From Closterium sp. Naga37s-1 (taxonomy: Eukaryota > Streptophyta > Zygnematophyceae > Desmidiales > Closteriaceae): a DNA stretch of 64,000 nt. Where the stretch lies: the NCBI GenBank assembly GCA_947471745.1, contig CANJKZ010000092.1, positions 4,507,001-4,571,000 of the forward strand. The letters run 5' to 3'. Under the pieces are notes generated by a model. It was given only the letters and a program-made list of their open reading frames with translations, had not been told where the DNA came from and did no database searches. The first letter of the stretch is position 1, and each line of letters opens with the position of its first letter. Made by a program: the position numbers and the translations under genes. Shown here in pieces: positions 58,950 through 64,000 of the stretch.

Positions 58950-59799
58950 CTAGACGATGAAAGAAGGCCCGTACAGTTTACTCCGCGACTGCAAGGGGCT
59001 CCAGAGCTTTGTATGAGGCGCCTAGCAAACTGTTCGACATCGTGCGAAGTTAGCTTTGCGTGGCTGGGATCGTTGAGGGACCGGCCTTGACAATGCACCA
59101 GTGAAGTACTTTATGTGAAGTACGTAAATCTGCTGGAAAAGCGGCACCATTTGAACTAAGCCGAAGGATGTCTTGACACCATTACTGAAAGTCATTGACG
59201 TTACATTAACGACGAACAGGACGGGTCCGACCCGACACATGAACAGATGAGCGAGAGTGCCGAAATGGTGTTGGTGGTGCTGCCAGTGCGCTGGTGATGG
59301 TTCGTACGGCTCTTGGTGATTACGGAAGAAGCGCAAAGCAGGTTACGTGAAGGTGCAATGCCGAACGGGTGTGCTGGAATGCACGAGACATGCATTGACA
59401 TTTGATTTCAATCTTCCGAGTCGCTTGTCGAGTCGCGATGTGGATCACGGGTTCGTTGTGTCTGGGAACGCTGTTTATAACGAAGCGAGAATGAACAAAC
59501 TCTGTCCTGGCAACATTAAGTGTTTATCTCTGATTTCAACTTGAAAATCCTTGAATTTATTTTGACCAAATGGCTTTTCACAAACCCATAAAGCGTTACA
59601 GGGTACCTCAAAATAGAACAAGGTACCCCAAAATTCATCACGAAATAATGTGAGCAGCTTGAACAATACATCTGATATCAAGGAATATGGTTTCACCATG
59701 CCTATGAGGTAAAGGCCTACCATGTATAACTACCTGTCATTACTTGGGATATGAGATGAGGCACATGAATGCACAATCATAATCTTATCGGGGACACAC
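58950..59799. other. intergenic region
   Basis: It lies between the start of the 972-residue gene and the 3' end of the betaine-lipid synthase, so it contains a promoter and a 3' UTR. No gene is supported. Confidence 0.6.
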
Positions 59800-62700
59800 C
59801 TAAGCTTCGCCGTTTGTTAGGGCAGGGGTGGGGGCAAGCGGGTCAGGGGGGCTGTTGAAGATGTTGACGGGCTCGGGTCCGCCTTCGCGAATAGCCACAT
59901 AGAAGCTTGCATACATGTTCACCCGATCCATGTACTGTTGTTGCGTGATGGACCTCACTTGCACCACTGCAGGGAAAAGGAAACAAGTCTCAAAAGCTTG
60001 CCCACAATGAGATGGAGAGCTGGCATGCCCAGCCAAACATCATACCGGTAGCCCGAGAGAATTGTGTAGCATATAAGGCTTGGTACTCACCCTTGAATCC
60101 AGCCTTCTCGATGTCCTTGGCATACCCCGGGTCCCGAGACGCACTTCGCCAGATGACACGACCTCCAGGCTGTTTCGCAGGGTAAGATACCAAGGGGATC
60201 ATGGCCAAAGCAGGTGAGCTAAGGTACTCCACGATTCAGGAATCTCGACGCCCATGAAATTACTGCATGCTTGAAGCTCATACCTTGACCCCCCTGCTAC
60301 TGAAATGCACCCATCTCAATGTTCCACTCCCTGCCTGAGACTCGATACTCAATTCCCGATTTATTCCCGGCCCACCTTGACTTGCTCCTTGAGCGCTTGG
60401 CAGAGAGTGTCGATGTCCTTCTGCCCCAGCCAATCCACGTGGTCCATCAGAATGACCTGCCAGAAAGATGCGAGTGAAAGATAGAAACAGTTCGGGCTTG
60501 AAAAAGGAGGTGCAGAGAGGGCTTCAACAGAAAGCAGGCAGCCTGCCTCGAACACAGGCACATCGATGATGAAAGAATGACGAAGTCACACCTTGGTGTA
60601 CATGCGAGCGCGCAGCTCCTCCACAAAGAAGGACGTGGAGATGTGCATGCACTCCCGCGCTGCCAGCTCAACCTGCGGAGACCATGGGCAACGTGCAACA
60701 ATGGGACGCAGGATCCAAGAGGCAGGGTGCAGGAGGCAGGATTGAGGAGGGGTGAGGGGGTGTGTATGTGCATGCAGGCACCGCCTGACGTCCAGCACAG
60801 TCTGTGGTGGCAAAGTAATAGCATCAGAGGTGAGATACATGGGACTTGACTTGGCTGCAGAGAATGAAATATGTGAAGAAGACGTGTGGCCTTTTTAGAG
60901 TGAAAATACAATGAAGAGGTGAAGAAACAGGCGATGCTGCATGCAGCCTATCCGTTCCTCTGCATGCAGATTGTGCAGCGGTGAGAGAGGTTCTGACCTT
61001 GAGCTTGTCGAAGCACGGCTCCTCCAGGAAGCGAGGGCAGCAGTTGCGCGCGAACTTGCCCGTCAGGCAGCAGCGGTAGAAGTAGTTGCTGTGTAGTGGG
61101 GGCAGGTGAGGGAGGGTTGACATGGAGAGAGCGGCGCTTAAGAGGCGGGTGCAGAATGGGTCATGGGAGGCGAGGAGGAGGGTGATAAGGAACGGAGCAG
61201 GGAGAGGATGTGAGGGCACAATACAACGGACAGAAATGGGCCTCAGCTGTTCCGTAATGAACCACAACTGCTGCAACTGACTGCACGAGAAGCTCACCTG
61301 TCTCCCAAGGAGGTGGTCTCTGCAACCGAGTCGAGGCAGCGCACGACGTAGCGGTAGACGTTGTCCTCCTTGCGGATGAGGCGCAGCTGCCCGCGGGCGA
61401 TGCCGGCGCAGAACCAGAGCACCACGCGGTTGGTGAAGAAGAAACCAAAGATGCGCGCGAATATGTTGGCCCTCGTGAGCCACCGCCCAATGGTGTTGGT
61501 CCTGCACGTGCATTGAGGGGTGAGAGGGAATATGGAGGGGGGCGAGGGAAGAAGGGGATGTCATATTGGAACCAGAGCACCACTCGGTTGGAGAAGAAGA
61601 AGCCGAAGATGCGCGCAAAGATGTTGGCCCTGGTCAGCCACCGGTCGATGGTGTTGGTCCTGGGGTGTGTCGCGGAAGGGAATGGCAGGGAGAGCGGGGG
61701 AGGGATGGGAGGATTGGGAGGGAAGGAATCCCATAGCAAAGAGAGCATGACACAGTTTGTAAAGAGGAATTCAAATGCTGGCCCTCATGAGACACCAATT
61801 GTGGGTGCAGGAGAGCGAGGGACGAGGGTGAGAAACGGAATGAATGGAGACAATTGACAAAGGTAGAACACCTTAAGAACGAGGGCAGGGTTTGGGGAAA
61901 AGGGAGGGTGGTTGTTGGTGGACTGGGGAAGAGGAGTTGGGGAGGGTGAGGGTTGTTGTGGATGAGAAGCTCTACAGAGATGGTGAGATGAAGTGAGGGT
62001 TTAGTGAGGGATACTAAGAGGCGCAAGGAGCATGTGGAGGAATCAAGACCAGAGTGAGATTCGAGCAATGACTCACCAGAGCTGATACTGGCTTTCCACG
62101 TTGGGTGCATTGATGAGATCGTCGATCCAATGCTCCTGCACAACAACAGACCCCCACACGGGATCACAAAAGACCTTGATTCTCATGGTTCTGTGCCGCA
62201 GCAACCCGTGACCGCAACAACTGTGAAGACTGCGTGGCATGCATTATTTGACATGGTAAAGCTTCAGTAGCGAACCCCTGATTGCAAATGCCCCCCAAAA
62301 AGAAGCTTTTGATTCCACGATATGGAACAAGATTTAACCAAGCTTTTGCTCAGTTGGGAGCTCCAGCTTATGACACTCACCATGCGCGTCAGCTTGGCGA
62401 GCACCCTCACAGCACGGATGAGGCGCCCCATGCCGCCTGCACACACCAAGCATACACACACAGACACCGGCACACACAAGAACCTTCTGTTACGCACGTA
62501 CACGGTGGATCCTCAGACAGTATTAATGCACCAGGAGGCTGGAAGGTAATAGCACGTTGTGAACTCACCATGGAAGTAAATGCCATTCTTGAAGTAGTAC
62601 TTCTTCCACCGCCTGCACAACAGTAACCCGTCAGGCAACACCCGACAACGGGAGAAGATTCGTGAGATGGCTATCGTACCTCACATCAAAGGGGCGACTC

Positions 62701-64000
62701 TATTCCCAACACACTGCAAACGATCTCGTCGGTCCCCCTCGTTTACCCCCCCTTTGCATTCTGACGCTGGAAAGTGCATTGCTGGTGAAGAGTATCCAAC
62801 TCTTGTTTTGGTTACTGTCAACCTGGGTGGGTCATCCTCAGGAGCTGCGGCGCTCACCAGAAGTTGAGCGCGCCCTGGCTGAGGAACGGCGCGAGCTCTC
62901 TCTCGAGCAGCGTGGTGAACTGCGGGTGCACGCCCTCGCCGAACATCTGCCACACGTCCTCGAACGGCAGCCGGATCACGGCCGCGCGCTTCAGCTCCAG
63001 CAGGTAGCTCTGTGCCGGGTTGATGTCCACACAGACCACCTTGCCCGCGCCCTGCATTGCGGGATGGGATGGGCGGGGTGACGTCGTTTTAGTGTACGAA
63101 CGAAGAGGGCGCCACATGCGGATGCATGGCTTCAGAAGAGCAATGCACGCATGAGGTTATCCGGGGTTTGCAGGGGTTTGGAAGGGTTTTCTTGACGCTG
63201 AGTGCATTTCCGTTCCCGAATCACGACTTTTCCCTATTATTACGCAGGAACCCCCTCCCAATAGTCTGACCCGCAAACGTTAACACACTGTGTCCTTGTA
63301 CATTATTGGCATGGATACTTCCGTACCTGCAGCACGAAATCGAGCGCGTAGCAGCCGCCGGAGGTGAGAGTGAGGATGGTGTCGCTGGGGTTGACGTCCA
63401 GCACCTTGTCGTCCTTGTGGGGATCATAAATCATGATCTCCCTAACTGTGTTTCGTGAGTGCGACGGCGTACCTGGAGCACGAGGTCAAGCACGTTGCAG
63501 CCGCCGGAGGTGAGCGTGAAACTGGTGTCGCTGGGGTTGATGTCCAGCACCTTGTCATCCTCGCGATCATCCTCTAATTCAGTCGAAAGATTCACAAGAG
63601 GTCCTATCAGTGCTCAGTGAGTGCGGCGGCGTACCTGCAGAACGAGATCAAGCGCGTTGCAGCTGCCGGAGGTGAGCGTGAAACTGGTGTCGCTGGGGTT
63701 GATGTCCAGCACCTTGTCGTCCTCGCGATCATCCTCTAATTCAGTCAAAAGATTCACAAGAGGTCCTATCAGTGCTCAGTGAGTGCGGCGGAGTACCTGC
63801 AGAACGAGATCAAGCGCGTTGCAGCCGCCGGAGGTGAGCGTGAGGATGGTGTCGGCGGGGTTGATGTCCAGAACCTTGTCGTCCTCGCGGGGGTCCTCCC
63901 ACGACAGCGAGTACAGGAACGTCGGCGGGAAGCCCGGCGGGATCTTCGACTCGAACTCGTCCGACGCGCGCGACGGGAACCGCTTCAGATTCACGACTGG
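59800..64000 (-). CDS. BTA1: betaine-lipid synthase, BtaA-type region (partial, 5' end beyond window)
   Basis: Visible exons: 64000-63797, 63051-62858, 62612-62569, 62436-62381, 62135-62077, 61501-61298, 61088-60998, 60672-60592, 60456-60376, 60169-60091, 59966-59800, all in phase. Motifs fit the BtaA (DUF3419) family: SLSWEDPREDDKVL, LTLTSGGCNALDLVLQ (AdoMet loop), VVCVDINPAQSYLLELKRAA, GEGVHPQFTTLLE, FLEEPCFDKLK, MDHVDWLG, GGRVIWRSAS. BtaA transfers the 3-amino-3-carboxypropyl group of S-adenosylmethionine to diacylglycerol, the first step to the betaine lipid DGTS, a phosphate-free substitute for phosphatidylcholine. In eukaryotes it is fused to a BtaB-type N-methyltransferase. That part is not in the window and may lie beyond 64000. 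Four partial exon copies sit in its introns. Confidence 0.9.
61571..61664 (-). pseudogene. ghost copy of a BTA1 exon
   Basis: It repeats the start of exon 61501-61298 (TNTIDRWLTRANIFARIFGF) after an AG acceptor, but loses similarity after VVLWF and has no donor there. It is upstream of the functional exon in gene sense. Confidence 0.85.
63327..63441 (-). pseudogene. ghost copy 3 of the BTA1 AdoMet-loop exon
   Basis: It encodes DKVLDVNPSDTILTLTSGGC in one frame and ends CAG/GTACGG. It is the most diverged of three copies. It would not be in frame after the phase-0 donor at 63797. Confidence 0.8.
63473..63573 (-). pseudogene. ghost copy 2 of the BTA1 AdoMet-loop exon
   Basis: A 101-nt block from a TTAG acceptor to a GTACGC donor encodes DKVLDINPSDTSFTLTSGGC. 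Its length and phase are incompatible with the flanking exons. It is part of the 162-bp array. Confidence 0.85.
63635..63735 (-). pseudogene. ghost copy 1 of the BTA1 AdoMet-loop exon
   Basis: Another 101-nt block, nearly identical to the copy 162 bp downstream, encoding TSFTLTSGSCNALDLVLQ. Splice signals are retained but the phase does not fit exon 64000-63797. Confidence 0.85.

Overview
The window reads as nuclear DNA of a streptophyte green alga, with a zygnematophyte such as Closterium the best guess (low to moderate confidence on genus). Evidence: a plant-type PRAF protein (PH, RCC1, FYVE, BRX), a plant ACT-domain STY kinase and a PEP-carboxylase-kinase-like kinase sit beside a betaine-lipid synthase, which algae and bryophytes keep and seed plants lack. 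Genes are GC-rich, have many short GT-AG introns, and encode long low-complexity segments. There is no bacterial-style operon structure.

Layout. 1-6.9 kb: Ty1/copia LTR retrotransposon material, a fragment followed by a longer copy ending in a polypurine tract and 3' LTR. 7.3-10.0 kb (-): a four-exon hAT-like transposase gene that appears to lack the first half of its catalytic core. 10.9-16.8 kb: a tyrosine-recombinase retrotransposon with split direct repeats (A1 ... B1-A2 ... B2), apparently young. 17.6-22.0 kb (-): a 1344-residue PPCK-like kinase with a roughly 1050-residue disordered N-terminal extension. 24.9-34.2 kb (+): PRAF, 14 exons, 2024 residues. 35.4-37.4 kb (+): a pogo/Tigger-type transposase with two in-frame stops. 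38.0-38.8 kb: decayed exon copies. 39.4-48.7 kb (+): CCAR1 homologue, 20 exons, 1354 residues. 49.4-54.6 kb (-): ACT-domain STY-type kinase. 56.0-58.9 kb (-): a single-exon 972-residue disordered protein with a candidate PP1-docking motif. 59.8-64.0 kb (-): betaine-lipid synthase, whose 5' part lies beyond the window.

I traced exon junctions for all multi-exon host genes by splice sites, phase and protein family. PRAF, CCAR1 and the PPCK-like gene give uninterrupted frames. The most striking non-standard signal is that every multi-exon host gene carries local tandem copies of parts of its own exons, placed in the adjacent introns or 3' flank. At least a dozen are visible. Most are dead, but two 93-nt copies in the ACT kinase are intact, in frame and flanked by splice sites, so they could be alternative exons. 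In the betaine-lipid synthase the copied unit includes intron and exon and recurs at exactly 162 bp.

The genes do not form one pathway. The window is a gene-rich stretch of intron-rich signalling, nuclear and lipid genes with a transposon-dense left quarter.
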